NCBI GenBank assembly: GCA_016716505.1
Contig: JADJWF010000005.1
Location: forward strand, 62,001 to 126,000
Origin: Verrucomicrobiota bacterium
Lineage (GTDB): Bacteria; Verrucomicrobiota; Verrucomicrobiia; Limisphaerales; J093
Direction: 5' to 3'
DNA length: 64,000 nucleotides
Shown here: piece after piece, positions 26,066 to 35,651 of the stretch
Layout: every line of letters begins with the position of its first letter
Position numbering within the stretch: position 1 is the stretch's first letter
Program-made: the position numbers and the translations under genes
Notes under the pieces: model-generated
Databases searched by the model: none
Seen by the model: the letters and a program-made list of their open reading frames with translations, nothing else
What the model was told of the DNA's origin: nothing

Positions 26066-27966
26066 ATGAACAAACCTCCGGCGTTTCGCTGTACGTTGGT
26101 GTTCGGCTGGCTCATCGGACTGAGCTTCGTCGCGCTCGCGCTCTGGCTTTACCGCATCCAGGTCGTCAAACACGACCACTACCGCGCGATCGTCAACCGG
26201 ATGCATGACCAGCGCACCGTTCGCGCAGCTCGGCGGGGTGACATCCTCGACCGGCGGGGCGTGGTCCTGGCCACCAGCCTTCCTGTGCGCACCATCTGCG
26301 CCGATCCCTCCCTGATTTTCACCCAGCGAGTGGCGGTGGCGACCACGATCGCCCCGTTGCTGGGCATGGAGGTGGCGGATGTGCTGGAGAAGTTGAAGCC
26401 GGTCGTGCGCACGAACGCGGTGGGGGATCCGTTCACGAATCAGTTTGTCGTCCTGAAGCGGCGGGTGCCGCAGGAGGTCTGGACCCAGGTTCGCTCCGCG
26501 ATGGCCAACTTGGATCTGGGTGTGAAGGCCCGCAAGGGATCAGGACTGAGCTATGCGCTGACCGCCCTCAGAACCAGGGCCATCTTCGCGCAGGAAGGGC
26601 ACGTGCGCCAGTATCCCGAGCAGCGACTCGGAGCCCATGTCATCGGCTATACACTCCCCACCGAGATCAACACCGAGTTTGGGACGGTCCATGCGGAACA
26701 CGGCGTCACTGGTATCGAAGCGGTGTTGGAGCAAGCTCTGGCGGGCGCGATCGGGTGGAAGGGCGATGGGGCCGACCTGCCGGCGCGACCGGGGTTGAAT
26801 GTGGTGCTGACGCTGGACGCGCGGGTGCAGCGGGTCGTCGAGGAGCGGATCGCCTGGGGGCGCGAGCACTTCGATGCGGCCAGCGTGTTTGCCGTCATCG
26901 TCCGGCCCGCGACGGGCGAAATCCTCGCCATGGCCAGCGCGCCGTCCCTGGACCCGGCCAATCCGGGCGATCCTGACGCCGGTCAGGTGAATCACGTGGT
27001 CGGTTCCTTGTTCGAGCCAGGCAGCACGTTCAAGATCGTGACCATCGCCGCCGCGCTGGAGGCCGGCCTGCTTCGACTGGAGGAACGGGTCAACTGTCAC
27101 AACGGCCGCTGGTTTTATGGCGGACGGTATTTGCACGATTACAAGGGATACGGGCTGCTGAGCTTCGAGGAGGTGCTCGTGAAATCCTCGAACATCGGCA
27201 CCGCTCAGGCCGCGCTGCGGCTGGGACCGGAGCGGCTTTACCATGCCATCACCAATTTTGGTTTCGGGAGCCGGACCCAAATCATGCTGCCGAGCGAACG
27301 GGCCGGCGTGATCAGTCATCCCCGCGACTGGTCCGGCATTTCCATCACCCTCATCCCCATCGGGCACGAGGTCATGACCACCCCGCTGCAAATGGCGATG
27401 GCGATGGCCGCCCTGGGCAACGGCGGCGTGCTGATGCGCCCGATGTTGGTGGATCGCCTGGAGGATCAAAACGGCCAGCTCGTCGTGCGCTACAGCCCGG
27501 TCGCCGTCCGGCGGGTGCTCAGCGAATCCACCGCCGCCACCATGCTGCGGGCCCTGCGGGGCGTGGCCTCGCAGGAGGGGACAGCGCGCAAGGCCGAACT
27601 GGAACTGCATTCGCTCGCCGGCAAGACGGGCACCAGTGAGAAGTTCTTCGGGGCACTTACAAGTCCGGCAAGTACTACGCCTCGTTCTACGCCCTCATTC
27701 CCGCCGAAAAGCCGGAGCTTTGCATCCTGGTGGGCGTGGACGAACCCAAACGGGTGGCCCACCAGGGCGGGGCGACCGCCGGCGTGATCTTCAAGGACAT
27801 TGCCGAAGAAGTGCTGCGGATCCTGCAAATCCCCCCGGACCTTGGACCTAACCTCGCTCCCGACAAAAAGCGGTCTTCTCCGCCCGAGACGGCGCCACTG
27901 CCTGCGTCCCGGAGCGCTTACGCCAATCTCGGTGACCGCCGGGAACCCGCCTACGCCAGCCGATGA
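26066..27966 (+). pseudogene. ftsI: Septal penicillin-binding protein FtsI (PBP3), one frameshift in the sequence
   Basis: Transpeptidase of the division septum, about 633 residues if corrected. ATG 26066 follows a strong Shine-Dalgarno (AAGGAGG). One N-terminal membrane helix, a PBP dimer domain (RRGDILDRRGVVLATS near 58), and a transpeptidase domain with GSTFKIV (SxxK), SSN and GKTGTS in order. Right after GKTGTSEKFF, in a GGGGC run at 27650-27654, one base is missing: the original frame runs to junk and stops at 27787. The next frame continues with YKSGKYYASFYALIPAEKPE and ILVGVDEPKRVAHQGG to a stop at 27966, which overlaps the murE ATG by 4 nt like neighbouring junctions. Probably an intact gene with a sequence error. 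Confidence 0.9.
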
Positions 27967-29468
27967 ACACGCCTTGCACCCTTCGCGAACTGGTTCGCCA
28001 CATGCCGGTGGCGGTGGTGGAAGGTCCCCTGAACCGGCCGGTGGCCGCCCTGGCCTACGACTGCCGGCGCGTCCGTCCGGACGCCGCCTATTTCTCTTTG
28101 GGTGAAGGCGAAAGCGGCCGCGCCGAGCCCATTCCGGTCGCGGTTGAGCGCGGGGCTGCGGCGGTCATCTGCGAGCGCAACGGGTTTGTCCCGCATCGCG
28201 CCACGAAGGTGCGCGTACGTGACGCGCGACTGGCCCTGGCGGGTGCAGCCGCGGCGTTCCACGGACAACCCAGCCGCGCGCTGAAGGTGGTGGGGATTAC
28301 CGGCACCAATGGCCGGGTGTGCGCGACCTTTCTGCTCCATTCCATCCTGACGGCTGCCGGAATGCGGAGCGGGCTGGTCAGTTCCGTCCACCATCGCATT
28401 GGTGAGCGGGAATTGCCGGCCGGCCGGGCAGAGCCCGAGGCGTTGGAACTGCAGCAGATGCTGGCCGAGATGGCGCGGGCGCGTCTCGACGCCTGCGTGA
28501 TGGAGGTCAGCGCGCCGGCCCTGGAGCAGCACCGGGTCGCCGCCGTGGAGTTTGACCTGGCCGTGTTCACCCATTTTGCCGCTGAGCAGTTCTCCGAGCC
28601 CGCGGACGCCGAACAGGTGTTTGCCGCCAAAAAGCGGCTCTTCAGCGCGGTCGCGGCGGGCACCAAGCGGGGCGGGGCGGTGATCAACATTGACGATCCG
28701 TACGGCGAACGGCTGGCCCGTGAGAGTTTCGTGGAAGTGCAGGTCACGTACGGCTTGAACGAGTCGGCCCGCTTGCGCGCCAGTCACGTGGAACTCGGGC
28801 GGGAAGGCACGCGAATGATCGTGGAGGGCCGCGGCCTGAAATTCGCCTGCCGCCTGTCGCTCCCGGGCCGGCATCGCGTCTATAGCGCGCTGGCGGCGAT
28901 CGGCGCCGCGCTCCAACTGCGCGTGCCGGTGGCGGCGATCCGCGCCGGTCTGTCCGGCTTGCACGCCGTGCCGGGTCAGATGGAGCCGGTGCGCGCCGGC
29001 CAGCCGTTTTCGGTCTTCGTAGATCGGGCGCGCACGGTTGGGCAGTTGCGCCACCTCCTGCGGGCGGCCCGCGAGATCACGTCGGGCCGGCTGCTGGTGG
29101 CGGTCGGTTCCCGGTACGGTGTAAGCCCGGCCGAACGCGCGGCCGTGGGCCGGGTGGTGGCCGAAGCGGCCGACGGCGTCGCCGTGACCAGCGACAACCC
29201 GCGCGAGGAATCGCCAGAGTTGATCGCGGCCCAAGTGGCGGCCGGGTGCCGGCTGGCCCGGCCCGATGGCTTCTGGATCGAAACCGACCGACGCCGGGCC
29301 GTCGCCCGGCTGGTGGCGGAGGCGCGCGGCGGTGACACGGTGCTCCTCACGGGTAAAGGCCACGAGACCTGGCAGGAGGAGGGCGGCACAATCGTGCCGT
29401 TGGATGATCGGGAGTTGGCCGCGAACGCGCTGGCCGCGCTGGGCTTTCACGCCCCGGGCCCGAACTAG
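27963..29468 (+). CDS. murE: MurE-like UDP-MurNAc-tripeptide ligase with altered P-loop
   Basis: 501 residues, in the murE position. It keeps the three-domain Mur ligase layout. The central ATP loop reads GITGTNGRVCATFL where the family has GTNGKT, so the phosphate-binding Lys is Arg and the Mg-ligating Thr is Val. EVSSHAL is changed to EVSAPAL, and the usual GCGGDRD loop near 378 is VGSRYGVSPAE. It retains TSDNPREESP (the DNPR motif typical of meso-diaminopimelate-adding MurE) and FAAKKRLF with the likely carbamylated Lys. Activity is therefore uncertain; a second murE elsewhere cannot be excluded. Overlaps ftsI by 4 nt. Confidence 0.85.
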   Translation: MNTPCTLRELVRHMPVAVVEGPLNRPVAALAYDCRRVRPDAAYFSLGEGESGRAEPIPVAVERGAAAVICERNGFVPHRATKVRVRDARLALAGAAAAFHGQPSRALKVVGITGTNGRVCATFLLHSILTAAGMRSGLVSSVHHRIGERELPAGRAEPEALELQQMLAEMARARLDACVMEVSAPALEQHRVAAVEFDLAVFTHFAAEQFSEPADAEQVFAAKKRLFSAVAAGTKRGGAVINIDDPYGERLARESFVEVQVTYGLNESARLRASHVELGREGTRMIVEGRGLKFACRLSLPGRHRVYSALAAIGAALQLRVPVAAIRAGLSGLHAVPGQMEPVRAGQPFSVFVDRARTVGQLRHLLRAAREITSGRLLVAVGSRYGVSPAERAAVGRVVAEAADGVAVTSDNPREESPELIAAQVAAGCRLARPDGFWIETDRRRAVARLVAEARGGDTVLLTGKGHETWQEEGGTIVPLDDRELAANALAALGFHAPGPN

Positions 29469-29475
29469 GACGCGC

Positions 29476-30918
29476 ATGGATCCGCTCACCCTCCACGAAA
29501 TTGCCGCCAGTTGCGGGGGCCGCCTCGTCCAAGGTGCGCCCGAGCAGGAGGTGCGTCGGGTGGTGATTGACTCGCGGCAGGTCCAGCCGGGCGATCTATT
29601 CGTCGCGATCGCGGGCGAGCGGTTTGACGGGCATGACTTCGCGACCGAAGCCGTCCGGCGCGGCGCGGCGGCGTTGTTGGGCGAACGCGGAAAATGGGGC
29701 GGCCGGGCTGGCGCTGGCGCCTTGATTCTGGTGGAGGACAGTCGCCGCGCGCTGGCAGAGGTGGCCGCGTATCATCGCCTGCGCTTCCGGCTCCCGGTGG
29801 TGGCGGTCGGGGGCTCCAACGGGAAAACCACCAACAAGGAACTGATCGCGGCCGCCCTGCGGGCGCGGTGGAACACGCTGGCGAGCGAAGCCAGTTTCAA
29901 CAACGCCATCGGGGTGCCGCTGACGCTGCTCCAGCTTGGCCGCGAACACCAGGCGGCGGTTCTCGAAGCAGGCACCAATCACCCGGGCGAGCTCGCCCCG
30001 CTGGTGCGAATGATGGCGCCGCAGTGGGGAGTCATCACCTCCATTGGCCGGGAGCACCTCGAGTTTTTCGGCGATCTCGACGGTGTGTGCCGGGAGGAGG
30101 GTTCCCTCGCTGAGTGCCTGCCGGCGGGCGGTGGACTTTTCACCGGCGCCCCGGCGGAAATAACCACCAAGCTCGCGCGGCGCACCCGCGCGCGGGTGGT
30201 GCGAGTGGGCTGGGACGGAGGCTGTCAGTGGCGCGCGGTTCAATGCCGGCTGGCCGATGGCGGAACGGTCTTCACGGTCGCGGCGCCGTCGCGCTCCTAC
30301 GCCGGTGAGTGCCGCCTGCGCTTGCTGGGGCGCCACCAGGTGGTCAACGCGCTGCTCGCGCTGGCCGTGGCGGCCGAACTCGGCGTCCGCCCCGAGGAAG
30401 CGCGCGCCGGACTCGCGGCCTGTCTGCCGCCGAAGCACCGGCTGCAATTGTGGACGGCCGGCGGGGTTCGCGTGCTGGACGATTGCTACAACGCCAACGC
30501 GGATTCGATGCTCGCGGCGCTGGAGACCCTCCGCGACCTGCCCGGAACGGGCCGCCGCTGGGCGGTTCTGGGCGACATGGCGGAGCTGGGCGTTCATGCG
30601 CCCGCGATGCACCGCGAGGTGGGTGTCGCCGCGGCCCGCGCGGGGTTGGCCGGCCTGTTCGTCATCGGGACCCATTCGGGCACCCTCGCGGCCGCGGCAA
30701 CGGGGGCCGGCCTCGGGCACGTCGTCCCGTGCGACTCGATTGAAGCAGTGGTGACGGGGGTCATTTCCGAGGTGACTCCGGGTGACGTCGTCCTGGTCAA
30801 GGCGTCGCGGTCGGCGCGGCTCGAACGGGTGGTGGAGGCGCTGCGCGAGCGATTGACCGCGCGATCTGCTGCCGGGCTGAACGGACGGGAAGGGAGGCCG
30901 GCGTGCTGTATTACCTAA
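29476..30918 (+). CDS. murF: UDP-MurNAc-tripeptide--D-Ala-D-Ala ligase
   Basis: 480 residues from ATG 29476 (MDPLTLHEIAASCGG). Unlike its neighbours MurE and MurD it has the canonical ATP loop VGGSNGKTTNKEL (about 113-125). Other family motifs: EAGTNHPGEL near 160, SIGREHLEFFGDL near 190, DDCYNANADSMLAAL near 335 and VLGDMAELG near 362. It adds D-Ala-D-Ala to the UDP-MurNAc tripeptide. Its end overlaps mraY by 16 nt. Confidence 0.94.
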   Translation: MDPLTLHEIAASCGGRLVQGAPEQEVRRVVIDSRQVQPGDLFVAIAGERFDGHDFATEAVRRGAAALLGERGKWGGRAGAGALILVEDSRRALAEVAAYHRLRFRLPVVAVGGSNGKTTNKELIAAALRARWNTLASEASFNNAIGVPLTLLQLGREHQAAVLEAGTNHPGELAPLVRMMAPQWGVITSIGREHLEFFGDLDGVCREEGSLAECLPAGGGLFTGAPAEITTKLARRTRARVVRVGWDGGCQWRAVQCRLADGGTVFTVAAPSRSYAGECRLRLLGRHQVVNALLALAVAAELGVRPEEARAGLAACLPPKHRLQLWTAGGVRVLDDCYNANADSMLAALETLRDLPGTGRRWAVLGDMAELGVHAPAMHREVGVAAARAGLAGLFVIGTHSGTLAAAATGAGLGHVVPCDSIEAVVTGVISEVTPGDVVLVKASRSARLERVVEALRERLTARSAAGLNGREGRPACCIT

Positions 30919-32048
30919 GCCAGCACCTTCTTGAGCTATCCGCCGGCACGGCGTGGGAAGACGCCTTGTCCGGCCTGCGCGTTTTCCGCTATGTGACCTT
31001 TCGCACGGCGGGGGCGGCGGTCACCGCGCTGGGCATCACCCTGCTGCTGGGGCCGGCGTTCATCCGGTGGCTGCGGCGGGTCAGGTTCGGGCAGCATTAT
31101 GACGATGCGGCGTCCCAGTCCGGCGGACGCACGGAGCGGGAGCGCAAACGCGGCACGCCCACGATGGGGGGCCTGCTGATGGTGGTGGCGATTGACCTCA
31201 CGGCTCTGTTGTGGACGCAGTGGAACTCGCTGGTCGTCCTCACCCTGGTGTCGCTGGTGGGCCTGGCGGCGCTGGGCTTTTACGACGATTACGCGAAGAT
31301 CGCCTTCCAGAATCCGAAAGGCGTTCACGCGCGGGTGAAGCTGATCGTGCAGTTCGTCCTGGCCGGGTTCATCGCGCTGTATCTGTGGTGGCAGCCGGAG
31401 ACCCGGCGGCTGGTGACCGACATCAACGTGCCGTTCCTGAAGCAGCCGGTGTGGCGTGGAGCGGCGGTGGCGGGCATCCTCCTCACCGTGCTGGTGATCG
31501 TGGGCAGCTCGAATGCCGTGAATCTGACCGACGGCATGGATGGACTGGCGATTGGCTGCACGCTGATTGTGACCGCGGCGTTCATCGTGTTCACCTACGT
31601 GGCGGGCCACGCGATCATCGCGAATTACCTCATGGTGCCCCACGTGCCCGGGGCGAGCGAGTTGACCGTGATTTGCGCCGCGGTGTTCGGGGCGGCGCTG
31701 GGGTTTCTCTGGTTCAACTGCCATCCGGCGGACGTGTTCATGGGCGACACCGGGAGCCTCGCGATCGGCGGCGTGCTGGGAATCATGGCGGTGCTTATTC
31801 ATCAACCGCTCGTGCTGCTGATCGCGGGGGGCGTTTTCGTGGCGGAGGCCGGATCGGTGCTGCTGCAGGTAACGTGGTTCAAGGCCACCCGGCGCTTCGT
31901 CGGGGAAGGAAGACGGTTGTTCCGCATGACGCCCCTGCACCATCACTTTGAGTTGCTGAAGTGGCCGGAGACCAAGATCGTGACGCGCTTTTACATCCTC
32001 TGCGTGTTGTGCGCGGTGGTGGCCCTGGCGTCCCTCAAACTGCGTTGA
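30903..32048 (+). CDS. mraY: Phospho-MurNAc-pentapeptide transferase
   Basis: 381-residue polytopic membrane enzyme making lipid I, start GTG 30903. Family signatures are complete: RKRGTPTMGGLL near 81, FYDDYAKI with the paired Asp near 122, NAVNLTDGMDGLA near 204, FMGDTGSLAIGG near 280, and TPLHHHFELL near 344. About ten hydrophobic segments. The insertion and spacing are those of typical MraY. Confidence 0.96.
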   Translation: MLYYLSQHLLELSAGTAWEDALSGLRVFRYVTFRTAGAAVTALGITLLLGPAFIRWLRRVRFGQHYDDAASQSGGRTERERKRGTPTMGGLLMVVAIDLTALLWTQWNSLVVLTLVSLVGLAALGFYDDYAKIAFQNPKGVHARVKLIVQFVLAGFIALYLWWQPETRRLVTDINVPFLKQPVWRGAAVAGILLTVLVIVGSSNAVNLTDGMDGLAIGCTLIVTAAFIVFTYVAGHAIIANYLMVPHVPGASELTVICAAVFGAALGFLWFNCHPADVFMGDTGSLAIGGVLGIMAVLIHQPLVLLIAGGVFVAEAGSVLLQVTWFKATRRFVGEGRRLFRMTPLHHHFELLKWPETKIVTRFYILCVLCAVVALASLKLR

Positions 32049-32051
32049 CGT

Positions 32052-33596
32052 GTGAGCGCCGACTTCAAAGCCCAACGCATCGCGGTGATCGGCTTGTGCC
32101 CGACGGGTCAGGCGGCGGCGCGGCTGCTCCGTCAGCGGGGCGCGGACGTGCGCGTGATCGAAGCCGGCGACACGCCCCCCCTGCGGGACCGCGCGCGCGA
32201 GCTGCGGAGCCTGGGGATCGAAGTGCGCCTGGGCGCCGCGAAACCGTCGCCCGGCCGCTGGGACCTGGTGGTGACGAGTCCGGCGACCGGCGCCAACGCC
32301 GATCTCGCGCGGGCGTTCGCCCAGCGGGGCACGCCGGTGGTCAGCGAACTGGAGGTCGCCTCGACCCTTGCCCGCTGCCTGTGTGTGGCGATCACCGGCA
32401 CCAACGGGCGCAGCACCACCGCCGCGCTCGTCAATGAGATGCTGCGGGCCGACCAGCGTCGCAGCGCGGTGTGCGGTGGCGAATTTCAACCGCTGAGCGA
32501 AATCATTGAACAGACCCGCGAACTGGACTTCGCGACGGTGGCGGCGGAACCGCAGCAACTGGAGTTCACGCGCGATTTCCGGCCCACCGTGGCCGTGCTC
32601 CTGAACGCGTCCCCAAGCTGGCGCGGGACTTATCCGCGGCACGACGACTACCTGCGGGTGCTCGGCCGGGCCTTCGCGCGGCAGCAGCCCTTTGACTGGG
32701 CCATCGTCCAGAGCGAGGCGCTGGCGCAGCTCCGCTCGGTGGGGATACCTGTGCCGGGAAAAACGGTCACGTTCAGTTCCGCCACCCGGCGGGCGGATTT
32801 GTTCCTCGACCGGACGCTGCTGGTGAGCCAGCTCCCGGAGTGGTCCGGCCCCTTGCTGGACTTGGGCGCGACCCGGCTGGCGGCTCCGCATTTTGCGGAG
32901 GACCTGCTGGCGGCATTGATGGTCGGGCACGTGCTCAAGGTGCCGCTGGAAACCATGGTGGAGGTCGCCAAACGATTTGAACCGCTGCCCGGCAGGTGCC
33001 GCTGGGTGGCGGAGCGCCACGGACTGCGCTTCTACGATGACCATCGGGCGGAAACGCCGGACGCGACCCGTCAGGCGATTCTGGCGATGCCGGCCGGCCG
33101 GCCCGGTGAACCGAACGTCATTTTGATCGCGGGCGGCCGGGACGACGGTGCGGATTACTACGAGTTGGGGCCGCTGCTGGCGCGGCGGGTGAAGCGGGTG
33201 GTGTTGCTCGGGGACAGCCGCGAGCGGCTGCGTGCGGCGTGGAGCCTCTTTGTTCCTTGCGGGGACGCCGGCTCGTTGCTAGAAGCGGTGGTGTTGGCCG
33301 TGCAGGGCGCCGTGGCGGGCGATGTCGTGTTGTGGTCGCCTGCTTGCTTCAGTCGAGATCATTTTCCCGACCATCAGCGTGCGGGTGAGGTGTATCGAAA
33401 CGCGATTCTCGCCTTGCCGGAGCCAACTAATGGTGGTCCTTTGGAAACAGACCCCACCGGTGGTGCCGGGGGCGGCGCGGGCGCGTCGCTGTCGTCAAAC
33501 CCAAACGCGCCAGCGGAAGATTTGCCCGGGGAATCAGCACGGGAAAACCCCGGGGCGAAGACACAGAATGCGGCGGTCGGAAACTTCAACGTCTAA
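32052..33596 (+). CDS. murD: MurD-like UDP-MurNAc-L-Ala--D-Glu ligase with altered P-loop
   Basis: 514 residues, start GTG 32052, three nt after the mraY stop. Mur ligase layout with an N-terminal Rossmann-like domain (IAVIGLCPTGQAAARLL). The ATP loop is ITGTNGRSTTAAL: Arg replaces the invariant Lys, as in MurE here. The usual ELSSFQLE is AAEPQQLEF and NDSKATNP is DDHRAETPDAT. LIAGGRDDGADYYEL and WSPACFSRDHF are recognisable MurD motifs. A Pro/Gly/Ala-rich tail of about 55 residues follows the conserved domain, longer than usual MurD. Position and C-terminal motifs support MurD; catalytic competence is uncertain. Confidence 0.85.
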   Translation: MSADFKAQRIAVIGLCPTGQAAARLLRQRGADVRVIEAGDTPPLRDRARELRSLGIEVRLGAAKPSPGRWDLVVTSPATGANADLARAFAQRGTPVVSELEVASTLARCLCVAITGTNGRSTTAALVNEMLRADQRRSAVCGGEFQPLSEIIEQTRELDFATVAAEPQQLEFTRDFRPTVAVLLNASPSWRGTYPRHDDYLRVLGRAFARQQPFDWAIVQSEALAQLRSVGIPVPGKTVTFSSATRRADLFLDRTLLVSQLPEWSGPLLDLGATRLAAPHFAEDLLAALMVGHVLKVPLETMVEVAKRFEPLPGRCRWVAERHGLRFYDDHRAETPDATRQAILAMPAGRPGEPNVILIAGGRDDGADYYELGPLLARRVKRVVLLGDSRERLRAAWSLFVPCGDAGSLLEAVVLAVQGAVAGDVVLWSPACFSRDHFPDHQRAGEVYRNAILALPEPTNGGPLETDPTGGAGGGAGASLSSNPNAPAEDLPGESARENPGAKTQNAAVGNFNV

Positions 33597-33609
33597 CGAG
33601 TATTCACCC

Positions 33610-34469
33610 ATGAACAATCCCCATCCCATCAATCCCCTGACGCCGTTGGCGCCCGGGAACAAGGGCAATCGAAACGTGCGCATCGCGGTCATCAGCATCG
33701 TGGCGCTTCACGGTGTCTTCTTCGCCGGCCTGCTGTTCCAGGGCTGCGGGCCCCGGACGACCGAGTCGGCGCGCAAAGACACGGACAACTCCTTCCTCGC
33801 TCCCACCAACGTCGGCTACGCCTCAGCAACGTTGCTCACCAACACCGCGTACGCCGACCTCACCAACTGGCCCGGCTATGCGACCCAGTACGGTCCCGGC
33901 ACCGGAACCGGCACGGGTGGCGTGACCGCCGCCGGCGGCCTCGCCAGCTCCGGGACTTACACCGGCGTCAGCGGCACGACCGGGACCGGTGTCGCCACCG
34001 ACCCCGGCGCCGGGTTCGGCGGTGGCAGGGGAGTGACTGGCGCGCCTTTCGAGCCGCAGACGGAGGCGGTGATGGAGACGACCGAGCCGGTGGCCGGCGC
34101 GTCGAGCACCTACAAGATCAAGCGTGGTGACACGCTGGCCAAGATTGCCGCCGCGCACGGATCACCACCAAGGCGTTGATGGACGCCAACCCCGGCGTGG
34201 ATCCGAGGAGGCTGCAGGTGGACAAGGAACTGAGATTGCCGGCCGCGAAGAAGACGACTCCGGCCGGGGCCGCCGCCGAGGAAGGGTACACGATTTACAC
34301 CGTCAAGAAGGGGGACACGCTTTCCGCGATTGCCCGCAAGTTCGGCGTCACCCCGCCAGAGATTCGGAAGGCCAACAATCTCAAATCGGACACCATCATG
34401 GTGGACCGCAAGCTTAAGATCCCGGTCGCGCCCAAGACCGGAGCCGCCCCGGCCGGCGGCCAGGGCTGA
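33610..34469 (+). pseudogene. LysM-domain membrane protein in the dcw cluster, frameshifted
   Basis: About 286 residues when corrected. ATG 33610; an N-terminal basic segment, then one membrane helix (IAVISIVALHGVFFAGLLF), a Gly/Thr-rich linker, and two LysM modules. The first module starts YKIKRGDTLAKIAAAHG and is cut at 34156-34161, where one base is missing: frame 1 ends at 34179 as SPPRR, while the next frame continues ITTKALMDANPGVDPRRLQV. The second LysM, YTIYTVKKGDTLSAIARKFG, is intact and ends at 34469. The helix ending at a Gly-Cys (LLFQGCG) could also be a lipoprotein signal. Probably binds septal peptidoglycan. Confidence 0.83.
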
Positions 34470-34493
34470 ATCTTTTCGCGCGGATACCCGCAC

Positions 34494-35651
34494 ATGGCCA
34501 CCTCTGGTTCCCGCAATCCCTTGTTCAGCGCCACCCTGCTCGCGTCGCTCATCATGGTGAGTGTTCTGGTGCTGGCGGCGACAGGGGTGGCCATGCTCTT
34601 CAGCATCGCTCCGCTCGACGACCCGACCCGGTTCGTCGGTCGGCAGTTGGTGGCGTTGGTACTGGGCGGGGTCGGCGCGGTGTGGATCGCGCGGCTGCCG
34701 ACGGAGACGCTGCGCAAGTGGTCGCCTTACCTGCTGGGCATCGCGCTCGTGCTGTTGGTTTTGGTGCTGATCCCCGGGGTGGGGTCCAAGGTAAACGGGG
34801 CGCGGCGGTGGCTGCGGCTGGCAGGGTTGCAATTCCAACCTTCCGACTTCGCCAAGCTCGCCGCCGTCCTCGCGCTGGCGCACTACGGTGCTTATTACCA
34901 GCGGCTCATGCGTTCTTTCTGGACCGGGGTGGTGTTCCCCGGAACGCTCCTCCTCCTGGTCTGCGGCTTGATTTTCGTCGAGCCGGACTGGGGCACGGCG
35001 GTTTTGATCGGCACGGTCGGGGTGGCGTTGCTGATCAGCGCGGGTGCGCGGTGGTACTTCTTTGCCCTGCCTCTGATCGTGGCCGGGGTCGCCGTGGGGG
35101 CGCTCTTGGTGAACGATCCCGTGCGTTGGAAGAGGATTGAGGCTTACCTCAATCCGGAGAAATACCGCACCGGGGCCGGGTATCAGGTGTATATGTCCTG
35201 GCTGGCCCTCGGGTCGGGCGGGCCGGAGGGCAAAGGCTTCGATCAAAGCACCCTCAAGCCGCTGGTGTCCGAGCACCAGACGGATTTCATCTTCGCGATC
35301 TACGGGGAGGAATTTGGCTTCCGGGGCTCGCTCTTGTTGCTGGGCGCTTACCTCCTCGTGCTGGTGTGCGGGCTGGGGATCGCCCGTCGAGCGCCGGACC
35401 ACTTCGGGATGTTGCTCGCCACCGGGATCACTCTGCTCATTGTCCTCCAGGCGCTCATCAACATTGGCGTGGTGACTGGCGCGATCCCCAACAAAGGCAT
35501 TGCGCTCCCCTTCGTCAGCTACGGCGGGTCCGGACTGATGATGATGTTCTGGGGCGTCGGCCTGCTCCTGAGCGTGGCCCGGTCCGCCGCGGAGGCGACC
35601 GCTGCCGAGCTGGCCGCCTTGGGAGCCGCCGCGGAGGGCAGTCCCGCATGA
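34494..35651 (+). CDS. ftsW: Peptidoglycan glycosyltransferase FtsW
   Basis: 385-residue SEDS protein with about ten membrane helices; polymerises lipid II at the septum together with FtsI. Motifs: GSKVNGARRWLRLAGLQFQP near 97-116 (catalytic region), SEHQTDFIFAIYGEEFG near 262-278, and the SEDS C-terminal signature ALPFVSYGGSGL near 339-350. Start ATG 34494; stop overlaps the murG ATG by 4 nt. Confidence 0.94.
   Translation: MATSGSRNPLFSATLLASLIMVSVLVLAATGVAMLFSIAPLDDPTRFVGRQLVALVLGGVGAVWIARLPTETLRKWSPYLLGIALVLLVLVLIPGVGSKVNGARRWLRLAGLQFQPSDFAKLAAVLALAHYGAYYQRLMRSFWTGVVFPGTLLLLVCGLIFVEPDWGTAVLIGTVGVALLISAGARWYFFALPLIVAGVAVGALLVNDPVRWKRIEAYLNPEKYRTGAGYQVYMSWLALGSGGPEGKGFDQSTLKPLVSEHQTDFIFAIYGEEFGFRGSLLLLGAYLLVLVCGLGIARRAPDHFGMLLATGITLLIVLQALINIGVVTGAIPNKGIALPFVSYGGSGLMMMFWGVGLLLSVARSAAEATAAELAALGAAAEGSPA

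Noticed and set aside
27641..27660. Programmed ribosomal frameshift in ftsI
   Set aside because: No classical slippery heptamer or downstream pseudoknot was recognised, and similar indels occur in four unrelated genes, so an error is simpler.
27951..29489. A 512-codon frame antisense to murE
   Set aside because: Same shadow effect; no domain, and composition is typical of antisense frames.
30936..33044. A 702-codon open frame antisense to mraY and murD
   Set aside because: Shadow of high-GC coding; the plus strand carries clear enzymes and the translation is His/Arg/Gln-rich without motifs.
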